Counted from the stretch's first letter, positions 29,519 through 39,369 are shown. The stretch: DNA of 42,817 bases from an uncultured Clostridia bacterium (GCA_947623465.1 CANQGU010000002.1:1-42817); one strand, 5' to 3'. Numbers and translations: made by a program. Notes: generated from the sequence alone by a model not told the origin.

Positions 29519-30862
29519 TTATCTTCCTTCTTCATCTAATTGTATTTCTTTATTGTTTATTGTTTCTTCTTGTATATATTCATTATTTTTATCTTTTCTT
29601 TTACCTTTAGATTCACAAATTTCTTTTTCTCTTGCTTTTTCGTATTCATCATAAATACTTTTCCATTTTAATGTATCATATAATTTATTTTTTAATTGTA
29701 TTATACTTAATGCTTTATTTATTGCCTTTAAAGCAATTTCATCATCTTTTAATATTTTTTTGTGTGCTCTTAAATATCCTTCTGCTTGTTTATATAACTT
29801 TGCTTTTAAAGCTGCTTCTGCTTGAACTAGTGCTTGTAATGTAGCATCCTCTCCTTCTATTGATTTTTTTATTGTACTTATTACATATAACATATCTTTT
29901 GTATTTGACCTTATTATTAAATCTCTTGCTTGGTTTACCACATTTATTTGTTTATTTTTTCTTGTAATCATTGTGCTAAAATATTTTTCTGTTTGATTTT
30001 CTTTTATAGAATCTAACATTTCTTTTAATTCTTTTTTTCTTTTTATATCTCCTTGATTTTCTGCAATTTTTATTAAACTTTCTATTGCTATTATATTGTC
30101 AGGCTCTATTTTTAATCTCTTTTCTAATAGTTCCTTTGCTTTTTCTATTTTGCCTTCTTTTCTTGCAATTTTTACTAAACTACTAATTGTTTTTACATTT
30201 TCAGGTTCTAGTTCTAATTGTCGTGTTAAAAGTCGTTTTTCTTTTTCAGTATCGTTTTCTTCCCTCGCTAATACAATCAAGCCACTCATTGCTATTGTAT
30301 CGTTAGGCTCTAGTTCTAATTGTCTTTCTAATAGTTCCTTTTCTCTTTCTAATAATTCTTTTTCTTTTTCTTCATTTTCTTCTTCTCTTGCTTTATTTTC
30401 TTCTTCTCTTGTTATTCTTATTAAACTACTCATAATTATTGTATCTTTTGGTTCTAGTTCTAATTGTCTTTCTAAAAGTTCTTTTTCTTTTTCTATATCA
30501 TTTTTTTCTCTTGCCATATTTATTAAGCTACTTATTACTATTGCATTTTTAGGTTCATATTTTAATACTAACTCTAATAATTCTTTTTCTTTTTCTTTAT
30601 TCCCTTCTCTTCTTGCTATTAAGCTTTCTAAAGATAATATAACACTTTTATTGGATTCTGGACTTAATTTGCCTATTTCTATTCTTGCTTCTTCAATTTT
30701 GCCTTCAAATATTAAGTTCTTTGCTCTTTTTCTTATTACTATCTCTTTTTTCCATTTTTTTAAAGTCGACAAAGATATTGTTGTGTCTTCATTTATCTTT
30801 TTCAACCTCACTCCAGATTTTATTCTTTTTTCTACTTCACTTTTTACTTCATAAGAATACAT
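29519..30862 (-). CDS. TPR-repeat protein, array member 4 (447 aa)
   Basis: Last gene of a tandem paralogue array. Residues 1-38 (MYSYEVKSEVEKRI...STLKKWKKE) look like a helix-turn-helix. They lead into TPR-like repeats of about 34 residues (KEKELLERQLELEPKDTIIMSSLIRI pattern, at least six, about 75-280), then a conserved C-terminal domain (about 300-447) with QARDLIIRSNTKDML and YKQAEGYLRAHKK. It ends in the array's LDEEGR. The ATG at 30862 follows GGAGG. No signal peptide is seen. It probably acts as a protein-binding scaffold; no enzymatic role can be assigned. Confidence 0.75.
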   Translation of the reverse strand: MYSYEVKSEVEKRIKSGVRLKKINEDTTISLSTLKKWKKEIVIRKRAKNLIFEGKIEEARIEIGKLSPESNKSVILSLESLIARREGNKEKEKELLELVLKYEPKNAIVISSLINMAREKNDIEKEKELLERQLELEPKDTIIMSSLIRITREEENKAREEENEEKEKELLEREKELLERQLELEPNDTIAMSGLIVLAREENDTEKEKRLLTRQLELEPENVKTISSLVKIARKEGKIEKAKELLEKRLKIEPDNIIAIESLIKIAENQGDIKRKKELKEMLDSIKENQTEKYFSTMITRKNKQINVVNQARDLIIRSNTKDMLYVISTIKKSIEGEDATLQALVQAEAALKAKLYKQAEGYLRAHKKILKDDEIALKAINKALSIIQLKNKLYDTLKWKSIYDEYEKAREKEICESKGKRKDKNNEYIQEETINNKEIQLDEEGR

Positions 30863-30891
30863 TTGATTCCTCCATAAATATTATATCACTT

Positions 30892-32100
30892 TTATCTTTC
30901 TTGTGCATCTAATTGTATTTTTTTATTATTCATTGTTTCATTTGTTGTATGTTCTTTACTTTGCATCTCTCTTGCTTTTTTGTATGCATCATAAATTTCT
31001 TTCCATTTTAATGGATCGTATAATTTATTTTTTGTTTGTTCTATACTTAATGCTTTGTTTATTGCCTTTAATGCAATTTGGTCTTCTTTTAATTCTTTTT
31101 TATATACTTTTAAATAGCCTTCTGCTTGTTTATATATCTTTGCTTTAAATGCTGCTTCTGATTCAACTAATACTTTTAATGTCTCATCTATTCCTTCTAT
31201 TAATTCTTTTATTTCTTCTATTTTATTTAACATATCTTTTGAATCTGATTTTTTTATTAATTCTCTTGCTTGCACTATTGCATTAAATTCTTTTTCTCTT
31301 GCTTTTCTTTCTTCTTCTTTTACTTTATTTTCTTCCTCTGCTGCGATTCTTATCAATTCACTCATTGCTATTGTATCTTCAGGATTTATTTTTAATTGTC
31401 TTTCTAATAATTCCTTTTCTCTTGCCTTATTTTCTTCTTCTTTTGCTATTTTTATTAATTCTTTAATTGTTATTACATTTTCAGGATCTATTTCTAATTG
31501 TCTTTCTAATAATTCTTTTTCTCTTGTTCTATTTTCTTCTTCTCTTGCTATTTTTATTAAACAACTCATTATTTTTACATTTTTAGGTTTTACTTTTAAC
31601 AATTTTTCTAATAATTCTTTTTCTTCTTGTCTATTTTCTTCTTGTCTTACTATTCTCAGTAAACTATATATTGTTTTTATATTTGTGGGCTCTAATTCTA
31701 ATATTTTTTTTAATAATTCCTTTTCTCTTGCTTTATTTTCTTCTTTTATTGCTATTCTTATTAAACTACTCATTACTTTTGTATCTTTAGGACTTATTTT
31801 TAATTGTCTTTCTAATAATTCCTTCTCTTTTTTTATATTTCTCTCTTTTTTTGCTATTAAAGTCTCTAAAGATAATATAACATTTTCATTTGATTTTGGA
31901 CTTAATTTACCTATTTCCGTTCTTGCTTCTTCAATTTTTCCTTTTTTTATTAATCTTTTTGCTTTTTTTCTTATTTCTATTCCCTTTTCCCATTTTTTTA
32001 AAGTTGATATAGAAATTTTTGTATCTTCATTTATCTGTTTTAAATTCTCTCCTGCTTTTATTCTTTCTTCTATTTCACTTTTTACTTCATAAGAATACAT
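30892..32100 (-). CDS. TPR-repeat protein, array member 3 (402 aa)
   Basis: Same design as its neighbours: a helix-turn-helix-like start (EIEERIKAGENLKQINEDTKISISTLKKWEKG), a bridging segment (EEARTEIGKLSPKSNENVI), about five TPR-like units between residues 80 and 260, and the shared C-terminal domain (REKEFNAIVQARELIKKSDSKDML onward). It differs from the 447-aa member mainly in repeat number. The start at 32100 is preceded by GGGGGAA. A gap of 29 bp to the next gene suggests one transcript. Confidence 0.75.
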   Translation of the reverse strand: MYSYEVKSEIEERIKAGENLKQINEDTKISISTLKKWEKGIEIRKKAKRLIKKGKIEEARTEIGKLSPKSNENVILSLETLIAKKERNIKKEKELLERQLKISPKDTKVMSSLIRIAIKEENKAREKELLKKILELEPTNIKTIYSLLRIVRQEENRQEEKELLEKLLKVKPKNVKIMSCLIKIAREEENRTREKELLERQLEIDPENVITIKELIKIAKEEENKAREKELLERQLKINPEDTIAMSELIRIAAEEENKVKEEERKAREKEFNAIVQARELIKKSDSKDMLNKIEEIKELIEGIDETLKVLVESEAAFKAKIYKQAEGYLKVYKKELKEDQIALKAINKALSIEQTKNKLYDPLKWKEIYDAYKKAREMQSKEHTTNETMNNKKIQLDAQER

Positions 32101-32127
32101 TTAAAATTCCCCCATAACCATTATCTT

Positions 32128-32940
32128 TTATCTTTCTTGGTCATCTAATTGTATTTTTTTATTATTTGTTGCTTCATTTGTTGTTTGTCCATTACTTTGT
32201 GCCTCTCTTGCTTTTTCGTATTCATCATAAATTTCTTTCCATTTTAACGCATCATATAATTTATTTTTTAATTGTAATATACTTAATGCTTTGTTTATTG
32301 CCTTTAATGCAATTTTGTCTTCTTTTGATTCTTTTTTATGTACTTTTAAATATCCTTCTGCTTGTTTATATATTTTTGCTTTATATGCTGCTTCTGATTG
32401 AACTAATACTTGTAATGTGGTATCTTTTCCTTCTATTATTTTTTTTATTTCTTCTATTTTATTTAACATATCCTTTGAATCTGATTTTTCTATTAATTCT
32501 CTTGATTGTCTTATTGTCTCTAATTCTTTATTTTTTTCTTTTCTTAATATTTTCTTTAAGATATACCTTGCTCTTATATTTTCAGGTTCTATTTCTAATA
32601 GTTTCTCCAATAATTCCTTTTCTTTTTTTATATTTTCTTCTCGTCTAGCAATTCTTATTAAGTTATTTATTGCTTTTACATTTTTAGGTTCTAGTTCTAA
32701 TATTTTTTCTTGTAATTCTTTTTCTCTTTTTTTATCTTTTTCTAGTCTTGCAATAGTGATTAAAGTACTCCTTGCTTTTCCATTTTCAGGATCTATTTGC
32801 AGTATTTTTTCTAATAATTCTTTTTCTTCCTTTTTATCTTTTTTTTGCCTTGCTATTATTAATAAATCATTTATCTGTTCTATGTCTTTCTCAGCTTTTA
32901 TTCTTTCTTCTCCACTGCTTTTTCCTTCATAAGAATACAT
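32128..32940 (-). CDS. TPR-repeat protein, array member 2, short form (270 aa)
   Basis: Short member. It keeps the MYSYE start but lacks the full helix-turn-helix-like segment and has only about three TPR-like units (about 22-125) before the conserved C-terminal domain (about 135-270). Its last 330 bases are almost identical to those of the gene upstream at 32968-34290, suggesting recent duplication or gene conversion. GGGGGA precedes the ATG at 32940. Confidence 0.75.
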   Translation of the reverse strand: MYSYEGKSSGEERIKAEKDIEQINDLLIIARQKKDKKEEKELLEKILQIDPENGKARSTLITIARLEKDKKREKELQEKILELEPKNVKAINNLIRIARREENIKKEKELLEKLLEIEPENIRARYILKKILRKEKNKELETIRQSRELIEKSDSKDMLNKIEEIKKIIEGKDTTLQVLVQSEAAYKAKIYKQAEGYLKVHKKESKEDKIALKAINKALSILQLKNKLYDALKWKEIYDEYEKAREAQSNGQTTNEATNNKKIQLDDQER

Positions 32941-32967
32941 TTAAAAATCCCCCATAGCCATTATTTT

Positions 32968-34290
32968 TTATCTTTCTTGGTCATCTAATTGTATTTTTTT
33001 ATTATTTGTTGCTTCATTTGTTGTCTGTCCATTACTTTGTGCCTCTCTTGCTTTTTCGTATTCGTCATAAATTTCTTTCCATTTTAACGCATCATATAAT
33101 TTATTTTTTACTTGTAATATACTTAATGCTTTGTTTATTGCCTTTAATGCGATTTTGTCTTCTTTTGATTCTTTTTTATGTAATTTTAAATATCCTTCTG
33201 CTTGTTTATATATTTTTGCCTTATATGCTGCTTCTGATTGAATTAATACTTGTAATGTAGCATCTTCTTCTTTTATTAATTCTTTTATTTCTTCTATTTT
33301 ATTTAACATATCTTTTGAATCTGATTTTTCTATTAATTCTCTTGCTTGTCCTATTTCATCTAATTCTTCTTTTTCTTCTGTAAATATTTCGTTAAAGTCA
33401 CCTTCCATTTTATTTGTTTTTATATTTTCTAGCATTTCTGTTAATTCTTGTTTTCTTTTTTCGTTTTTCTCTATTGATATTAAATTTTCTATAACTATAA
33501 CATTATCAGGCATTATATCTAATTGCATTTTTAACAATTTCTTTTCTCTATTTCTATTTCCTTCTTTTCTTGCTATTACTATTAAACTACTCATTGCTAT
33601 TGTATTTTTAGGGTTTATTTCTAATTGTCTTTCTAACAATCCTTTTTCTTTTTCTAATAATTCTTTTTCTCTTTCTATATTTCCTTCTTCTCCTGCTTTA
33701 TTTTCTTCTTCTCTTGTAATTCTTATTAAACTACTTACTGCTATTGCATTCTTAGGTTCTAGCTCTAATCTTTTTTCTAATAATTCTTTCTCTCTTTTTG
33801 TATTTCCTTTTTCTCTTACCAATTTTGTTAAAGTACTCATTGCTACTATATTTTCAGGCTCTAGTTTTAATTGTTTTTCTAATAATTCTATTGCTCTATC
33901 TATATTGCTTTTTTCTTCTATCTTTGCCAAATTATTAATTACTATTGTATTTTCAGGCTCTATTTCTAATTGTCTTTCTAATAGTTCCTTTTCTGTTTTT
34001 CTATCATTTTTTTCTCTTGCTATTCTTATTAAACTACTCATTGTTTTTACATCTTCAGGCTCTAGTTCTAATATCATCTCTAATAATTCTTTCTCTTTTT
34101 TTCTATTTTCTTCTTTTCTTGCTATTAAAACTTCTAAAGATATTATAATAATTTTGTCTGCTTCTAGATCTAATTTTTGCATTTCTGTTCTTGCTTCTTC
34201 AAATTTTCCTTCACCTATTAATTTTTTTATTGCTTTTCTTAATTCTTTATCTTTTTCTAATTCTTTATCTATTTCTAATTCTTCTAACAT
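32968..34290 (-). CDS. TPR-repeat protein, array member 1 (about 440 aa)
   Basis: First gene of the array. It lacks the MYSYE/helix-turn-helix start found in the other three and begins MLEELEIDKELEKDKELRK. About eight TPR-like repeats (about 55-300) are followed by the common C-terminal domain ending LDDQER. The ATG at 34290 is favoured over a TTG at 34296 because AGGAGG then has a 10-base spacing. TPR genes of this kind usually mediate protein-protein contact; partners are unknown. Confidence 0.75.
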   Translation of the reverse strand: MLEELEIDKELEKDKELRKAIKKLIGEGKFEEARTEMQKLDLEADKIIIISLEVLIARKEENRKKEKELLEMILELEPEDVKTMSSLIRIAREKNDRKTEKELLERQLEIEPENTIVINNLAKIEEKSNIDRAIELLEKQLKLEPENIVAMSTLTKLVREKGNTKREKELLEKRLELEPKNAIAVSSLIRITREEENKAGEEGNIEREKELLEKEKGLLERQLEINPKNTIAMSSLIVIARKEGNRNREKKLLKMQLDIMPDNVIVIENLISIEKNEKRKQELTEMLENIKTNKMEGDFNEIFTEEKEELDEIGQARELIEKSDSKDMLNKIEEIKELIKEEDATLQVLIQSEAAYKAKIYKQAEGYLKLHKKESKEDKIALKAINKALSILQVKNKLYDALKWKEIYDEYEKAREAQSNGQTTNEATNNKKIQLDDQER

Positions 34291-34396
34291 TTTCAATTCA
34301 CCTCCTAATTATGTTAACATATTTTTCTTAATTTGTCAATTTATGTAAATATTTTATGTACTAGAAAAAATAATACCTAAATTGACCCCAATTGAC

Positions 34397-34428
34397 AAAA
34401 AAAAAGACGACCCACTATTAGGTCCGTC
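34397..34428 (-). terminator. Terminator of the topA-ogg unit
   Basis: GACGGACC (34428-34421) pairs with GGGTCGTC (34413-34406) and is followed by a nine-base T-run on the minus strand. Confidence 0.75.
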
Positions 34429-34429
34429 C

Positions 34430-35299
34430 TTATGCTTCTCTTTTCCAATAAAATAAGTATTGCTGTGCTAATCCTTCTAGATTTCCAAATTTTTCTTTAG
34501 CTATATTTTCTATTTGCTTTTTGCTTACCTTTTTTTCATCTGGATTATTTATATAAAGTTCGTTCATTACACGCCTTACCCATACATCTATTGGGAATAC
34601 ATCAAATCTTTTTAGGTCCGAAAATAGTAATATGCAATCTGCAACTTTCGGTCCTACTCCGGAAAGAGTAAGTAATTCTTCTCTTACTTTTAAAGTATCT
34701 TTTTCTTGATACCATTTTTTTGTATCTACTTTTTGCTCATATAATATATTAACAGTTTCATAAAGTCTTTTATCTCTAAAGCCTGCTCCTAAATTTCTAT
34801 AATCTTCTATGGTTACATTTTTTAGCTGTTTAAGTGTTGGAAATGTATAATAACTTTTTCCTTTCCATTTTATTTCATCACCATATTTTTTAGAAATTCT
34901 TTCTATTATTCCTTTTATTCTTGGAATATTGTTATTTGCAGATATTATAAATGATAAAATGGTCTCAAACAATTCTTGATTTAAAATCCTTATTCCTTCT
35001 CCATATTTTATGCTTTCTTTAACATTTGTATCTATTTTAGAAAGTTCTTTTTTTATTTTAGAATAATCTCTTTTTAAATCAAAATAATCTTCTACAACTG
35101 TTTTTATATCTCCATTTACAATACCTGTAAATATAATTTCATCTTCATTTTTTTGTACATTTAATACATTTTGTTTAAATACTCCTGTATAACTTCCATC
35201 TATTTCTTCATTCCATCTAAAGCATTGACCACAGTCAAATATGTGTTTCAATTCAAATGAATCTTGATTTTTTATTGTGTAAGTTTGCTCTTTTATCAT
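34430..35299 (-). CDS. ogg: 8-oxoguanine DNA glycosylase, OGG1 type
   Basis: 289 residues. It removes 8-oxoguanine opposite cytosine and cleaves the strand. An N-terminal OGG domain (FDCGQCFRWNEE near 20) precedes the helix-hairpin-helix GPD core. The lysine nucleophile is in LSGVGPKVADCILLFS (near residue 220) and the catalytic Asp in VFPIDVWVRRVM (near 240). The ATG at 35299 follows GAGGAG. It lies 85 bp after topA on the same strand and probably shares its transcript. Confidence 0.92.
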   Translation of the reverse strand: MIKEQTYTIKNQDSFELKHIFDCGQCFRWNEEIDGSYTGVFKQNVLNVQKNEDEIIFTGIVNGDIKTVVEDYFDLKRDYSKIKKELSKIDTNVKESIKYGEGIRILNQELFETILSFIISANNNIPRIKGIIERISKKYGDEIKWKGKSYYTFPTLKQLKNVTIEDYRNLGAGFRDKRLYETVNILYEQKVDTKKWYQEKDTLKVREELLTLSGVGPKVADCILLFSDLKRFDVFPIDVWVRRVMNELYINNPDEKKVSKKQIENIAKEKFGNLEGLAQQYLFYWKREA

Positions 35300-35383
35300 A
35301 ACTATTTTTTCTCCTCATTTTTAGTCATAATATTTTACTTTATATAGCGAACTAGATTTAAGAATTTTACTTTTGGCAAATTT

Positions 35384-37465
35384 CTATTTAGATGTACTCT
35401 TTTTAGTTGTTTTAGTCTTTTTCTTTTTTGAAGTTTTCCTTCTTGAGGCTCTTTTTTGAGTTTTCTTTTTGTCTTCCTCTGGATCCCATTTTTCGCCTTT
35501 TTTAGGTTTGTTCCAAGAGATAAAGTTACATTTGTCTGGATTATTTTCGCAAACATAGAATTTCTTACCTCTTTTTGATTTTTTAACTATTACTGTTCCT
35601 CCACAAACAGGACATGGAACATCTATTGTTTCTACTATTGGTTTTGCATTTTTACATTCAGGAAAACCAGGACATGCCAAAAATTTTCCAAATCTACCAT
35701 ATTTATAAACCATATTTCTTCCGCATTTTTCACATATTACATCAGACACTTCATCTTGTAACTGTACATGTTCTAACTCTTTTTCTACTTTTTCTACTTC
35801 TTTAATAAATGGTCCATAAAATTCTCTAATTACATTTTTCCACTTTTCATTTCCTTCTGCTATTTTATCAAATCTAGTTTCTATATTTGCAGTAAATTCT
35901 TCGTTTACAACATCTGAAAAGTTTTCTATTAATAATTTATTAACAACTTTTCCAAGCTCTGTTGGAACTAATTGTTTTTGTTCTTTTTGAATATAATATC
36001 TGTCTAAAATCGTAGTAATTGTTGGAGAATAAGTACTTGGTCTTCCTATTCCCTTTTCTTCTAATGCTTTAACTAAACTTGCCTCTGTATATCTTGGAGG
36101 TGGTTCTGTAAAGCTTTGTTTTGGATTTATTTTTAGTTTTTGAACTTCTTGATTTACTTCAAGCTCAGGAAGCATTGCTTGTTCTTCTTTTTCTTTGAAA
36201 TCTGTTCCTTCAACGTATAATGCCATAAATCCTTGAAATTTTAAGTTTTGTCCACTTGCTTTAAAATCATATCCATTTGCTTTTATATCTACTTGCATTG
36301 TATCATAGACAGCAGGAGCCATTTGGCTTGCTAAAAATCTATTGTAAATTAACTTATATAATTTATATTGTTCTGGAGATAAATATTCTTTTATATCATC
36401 TGGTGCTAATTCTACATGAGCCGGTCTTATTGCTTCATGTGCATCTTGTGCATCTTTGTTTGTTCTGTAGTATCTGTTTTCATAGTATTTTTCTCCATAT
36501 GTTGATACAATTTGATCTTTTGCCATTGCTCTTGCTTCTTCAGAAATTCTTGTTGAGTCTGTTCTCATATAAGTAATTAAACCTGTATGACCTTCTGGTA
36601 ATTTTATTCCTTCATATAATACTTGTGCTACTGACATTGTTCTTTTTAATGTAAAGTTTAATTTTCTTGATGCTTCTTGTTGCATTGTACTTGTTGTAAA
36701 TGGTGGTGCCGGAGTTCTTTTCTTTTCTCCTTTTTTTATGTCTGTTACTATATATTTTCTTTTTTCTATTTGCTCTAAAATTTCATCTACTTCTTCTTTA
36801 GAATGAAGTTCTATTTTCTTACCGTCTTTTCCATATAAATGTGCTTCAAATTCTTTTTTAGATTTTTTATCTTGCAAATTTACATATATATTCCAATATT
36901 CTACTGGTACAAAGTTTTCTATTTCTTCTTCTCTATCTACTATAAGTTTTACTGCAACTGATTGAACGCGTCCTGCAGATAGTCCTCTTTTTACTTTTTT
37001 CCATAATACAGGGCTTATTTTATACCCTACTATTCTATCTAAAACACGCCTTGCTTGTTGTGCATCTACTAAGTTTATATCTATATCTCTTGCTTCTTGC
37101 ATTGATTTTTGAACTGTTTTTTTAGTTATTTCATTAAATGTTACTCTTGTTATTTTTTCTTTATCTACATCTAAAAGATTTGCTAAATGCCACGCTATTG
37201 CCTCTCCTTCACGGTCCGGGTCGGTTGCAAGATATACTTTTTTAGCTGATTTTGCATCTTGCTTTAAACTTTTTATTAAGTCTCCCTTTCCTCTAATATT
37301 TATATATTCTGGTTCAAAATCGTGTTCTACATCTATTCCTAATTTTGATTTTGGTAAATCTCTTATATGTCCCATTGAAGCAACTACTTTGGTGCTTCCA
37401 CCTAAAAATTTTTTTATAGTATTTGCTTTTGCCGGTGATTCTACTATTATTAATTTGTCTGCCAT
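35384..37465 (-). CDS. topA: DNA topoisomerase I
   Basis: 693 residues. Type IA topoisomerase that relaxes negative supercoils. The Toprim domain has IVESPAKANTI at the start and TDPDREGEAIAWHL (near 100) for Mg2+. The active-site tyrosine is in GLITYMRTDSTRISEEA (near 300). Two C-terminal zinc fingers (CEKCGRNM...CPGFPEC and CPVCGGT...CENNPDKC) are followed by a very basic tail of K, R and T. The ATG at 37465 follows a ribosome site upstream. It uses CGC and CGT but no CGG. Confidence 0.96.
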   Translation of the reverse strand: MADKLIIVESPAKANTIKKFLGGSTKVVASMGHIRDLPKSKLGIDVEHDFEPEYINIRGKGDLIKSLKQDAKSAKKVYLATDPDREGEAIAWHLANLLDVDKEKITRVTFNEITKKTVQKSMQEARDIDINLVDAQQARRVLDRIVGYKISPVLWKKVKRGLSAGRVQSVAVKLIVDREEEIENFVPVEYWNIYVNLQDKKSKKEFEAHLYGKDGKKIELHSKEEVDEILEQIEKRKYIVTDIKKGEKKRTPAPPFTTSTMQQEASRKLNFTLKRTMSVAQVLYEGIKLPEGHTGLITYMRTDSTRISEEARAMAKDQIVSTYGEKYYENRYYRTNKDAQDAHEAIRPAHVELAPDDIKEYLSPEQYKLYKLIYNRFLASQMAPAVYDTMQVDIKANGYDFKASGQNLKFQGFMALYVEGTDFKEKEEQAMLPELEVNQEVQKLKINPKQSFTEPPPRYTEASLVKALEEKGIGRPSTYSPTITTILDRYYIQKEQKQLVPTELGKVVNKLLIENFSDVVNEEFTANIETRFDKIAEGNEKWKNVIREFYGPFIKEVEKVEKELEHVQLQDEVSDVICEKCGRNMVYKYGRFGKFLACPGFPECKNAKPIVETIDVPCPVCGGTVIVKKSKRGKKFYVCENNPDKCNFISWNKPKKGEKWDPEEDKKKTQKRASRRKTSKKKKTKTTKKSTSK

Positions 37466-37560
37466 AAGTTAGCTCCTTTCTCTATTTTTTATAATATCAT
37501 AAAAATTTAACTTTAACAATATGTTTTTATCTTTTTCTTTAATTCCAATGTTTTTTACTA

Positions 37561-37682
37561 AAAAGTTTATATTTATATATTTTTCCGTTATCCCCATTTA
37601 AGAAAATGTAATTCACTTTGTTCATAACATTTTCTAAAACGGTCCCCCCAATTCACTTCAAAATATATAAATATAAACTTTT
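37561..37682. repeat. Palindromic MITE-like element, 122 bp
   Basis: Perfect 23-bp terminal inverted repeats (37561-37583 and 37660-37682). Inside lies a second inverted pair (AGAAAATGT near 37601 and ACATTTTCT near 37627) and a CGGTCCCCC core shared with the element at 25277. Possible TA duplications flank it. It fills most of the gap between topA and the DUF6514 gene; no coding gene is seen there. Confidence 0.7.
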
Positions 37683-37781
37683 TAATATTATACTTTTAAT
37701 CAAAAAAATTAAAAAAGATAGTATTTTTATTATACTACCTTTTAGGGACATTTCCCTTAAATTTTTATTACATTATTTTAA

Positions 37782-38078
37782 TCATACCTGTAATAAATCA
37801 TGCAAAACATCTTCAACTCCGATTGGAGTGACTTCATTATTTCTTAAAATAGTTAATACCTTTTCTTGTTCTTCTTTATTTGCAAATACATCTTTAACTT
37901 CTTTAGTCTCTATTTTAACATTGCCATCTAAATATTCTGTTTTTACTACTTCTATTCCATATTTTTTAACATTTTCTTCTCCAGACGTTTTGTAATATTC
38001 GAGTTTTATGGGGTAGTTTATACCTGCCTCCTCTAAATGTTTTTTTGATATAAATACTCCATCAAAAAATGTTTTCAC
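37782..38078 (-). CDS. DUF6514 family protein, 98 aa
   Basis: A small soluble protein with the pattern of a Clostridia-specific family: LEYYKTSGEENVKKYGIEVVKTEY, then a coiled segment and RNNEVTPIGVEDVLHDLL at the C-terminus. The function of the family is not known to me. The ATG at 38078 follows AAGGAAG. It lies 139 bp after the OapA-like gene. Confidence 0.7.
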   Translation of the reverse strand: MKTFFDGVFISKKHLEEAGINYPIKLEYYKTSGEENVKKYGIEVVKTEYLDGNVKIETKEVKDVFANKEEQEKVLTILRNNEVTPIGVEDVLHDLLQV

Positions 38079-38216
38079 CTCTACTTCCTTTCTTCATTTT
38101 TTACAACCTTGCATACTATACTATAAATTTTGAAGTTTGGCAAGAAGTATTTTTATTTTTTTTGACTTGATTTACATAGCATAAATTATAAACAATATAA
38201 TATTTTAAATTTTATG

Positions 38217-38753
38217 TTATTCATTTTTAAAATTACTAATTATTTTTCCAACCATATGAACAATTTGAGTTGAATTTCTTTTTGCAACTTCTTTGCCTAA
38301 AGCCTTTCCACTTACTGTTAGAGATGCAACTAATGCACTTATAATAAATTGTATATTATTTGAAATATTATAAATACTTACTATTTTTAAAACTATCATT
38401 GCACTTATTGCCCCACTTACAACTCCACAAATATCTCCAATTACATCTGCACATATATTGGCAACTTTAGAAGAATTTTTTATAAGCATTAAAGAAGATT
38501 TTGCTCCTTTTGCTTTTTTGGTTGCTTTTGCATTAAAGTCATCTTCTGGTGCAACAGTTACTGCAATTCCTAACATATCAAATAATATTCCTATTAGTAT
38601 AACAACAATTAAAATTATAATTGATGAAAATAAATTTAATTTTTCTACTCCATTATTTGATATAAATGATACTATACTTGATAAAACAAATGTTAATGCA
38701 AATGCTTGAATTGCCCATTTTATATTTGTATTTGAATTTTTCTTTTTTTGCAC
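38217..38753 (-). CDS. oapA: OapA-like membrane protein (OLE RNA partner)
   Basis: 178 residues with about four membrane segments (about 10-30, 40-62, 108-128, 138-155). The central conserved loop FDMLGIAVTVAPEDDFNAKATKKAKGA and the helix NSSKVANICADVIGDICGVVSGA match my memory of OapA, which binds OLE RNA and is linked to Mg2+ balance. A large noncoding region lies directly upstream, as expected for ole-oapA. The GTG at 38753 has only a weak GAG site 7 bases upstream. A strong AAAGGAGG about 30 bases upstream leads into a stem and may be part of the RNA-gene junction. Start uncertain. Confidence 0.72.
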   Translation of the reverse strand: MQKKKNSNTNIKWAIQAFALTFVLSSIVSFISNNGVEKLNLFSSIIILIVVILIGILFDMLGIAVTVAPEDDFNAKATKKAKGAKSSLMLIKNSSKVANICADVIGDICGVVSGAISAMIVLKIVSIYNISNNIQFIISALVASLTVSGKALGKEVAKRNSTQIVHMVGKIISNFKNE

Positions 38754-38789
38754 TTTTTTTCTCGTTAGTTTTTGTTACTAACAATTCCT

Positions 38790-39369
38790 CCTTTTACAAT
38801 TTGTAGGGCAGCTATACAACTGCCCTATTGTTTTATTTAATAGATGGTAAAAACTCAAGTAAATTTTACGGTTTAGGTCTAGTTGAATTTCTCTATTTTC
38901 TACTATACATTACTATATAGCCGTTTCCGTTTAAAGAAAACATCTAAAGAATACTTTAGACACCAGATCGCCACTTAAATCCGTACCTTAATCCCTAAGC
39001 TTTCTTGCTTTTAATTTGAAGCAAACATTCTAGAAGTTTTCCTTAACATATTTTATTTATTGCTAGTCTCTTTTGCAAATGCAATTTCATATTTGTTTAA
39101 ATAATTCCAATACATTCACTCAAGACAGGCTACTCTATACATTTTGTGTCTTGGCACTCAGTATAGGTTATACTTAAAAATATTTTTTAAGTTTCGGCGA
39201 AGTAAGGGGTTTTGGTATATGCCATTATACAATACCCGTACCTCTTTCTTCCAACTCACACACAAAACTGGCATTTCGCGCACAAACCAGAAGCCCTAAT
39301 TTATGTGCCCTTTAGTGGATTTTTAGCCCCACCCTCACAATAAAAATATGACTAGAATAATGCACCATC
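38790..39369 (-). ncRNA. ole: Candidate OLE RNA, about 580 nt
   Basis: A 716-bp gap without ORFs but with far higher GC and structure than other gaps. On the minus strand it has a TTGAAA-17-TATAAT promoter (39404-39376) and many stems: GGTAT/ATACC near 39205-39230, CTTAAAAA/TTTTTAAG near 39175, CAAGACA/TGTCTTG near 39125-39155, CTAAAG/CTTTAG near 38950, and GGGCAG/CTGCCC at 38812-38831 near the 3' end. Size (OLE is about 600 nt) and position just before an oapA-like gene support OLE. I cannot align it to the consensus, so other large RNAs remain possible. The ends are estimated. Confidence 0.68.

Noticed and set aside
30096..32932. Long plus-strand ORFs opposite the TPR genes
   Set aside because: They are shadows of the repetitive charged codons on the minus strand. 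They lack ribosome sites and encode S/F/L-rich sequence.
29519..34290. Array of direct repeats as a CRISPR locus
   Set aside because: The repeats are in-frame codons of TPR units with conserved amino-acid pattern, with no uniform spacers and no cas genes.
38790..39369. tmRNA, RNase P RNA, 6S RNA or signal-recognition RNA
   Set aside because: The hallmark sequences I know for these (tmRNA 3' CCA-ended arm, RNase P GAGGAAAGTCC, SRP loop motifs) are absent, and the size and gene context fit OLE better.
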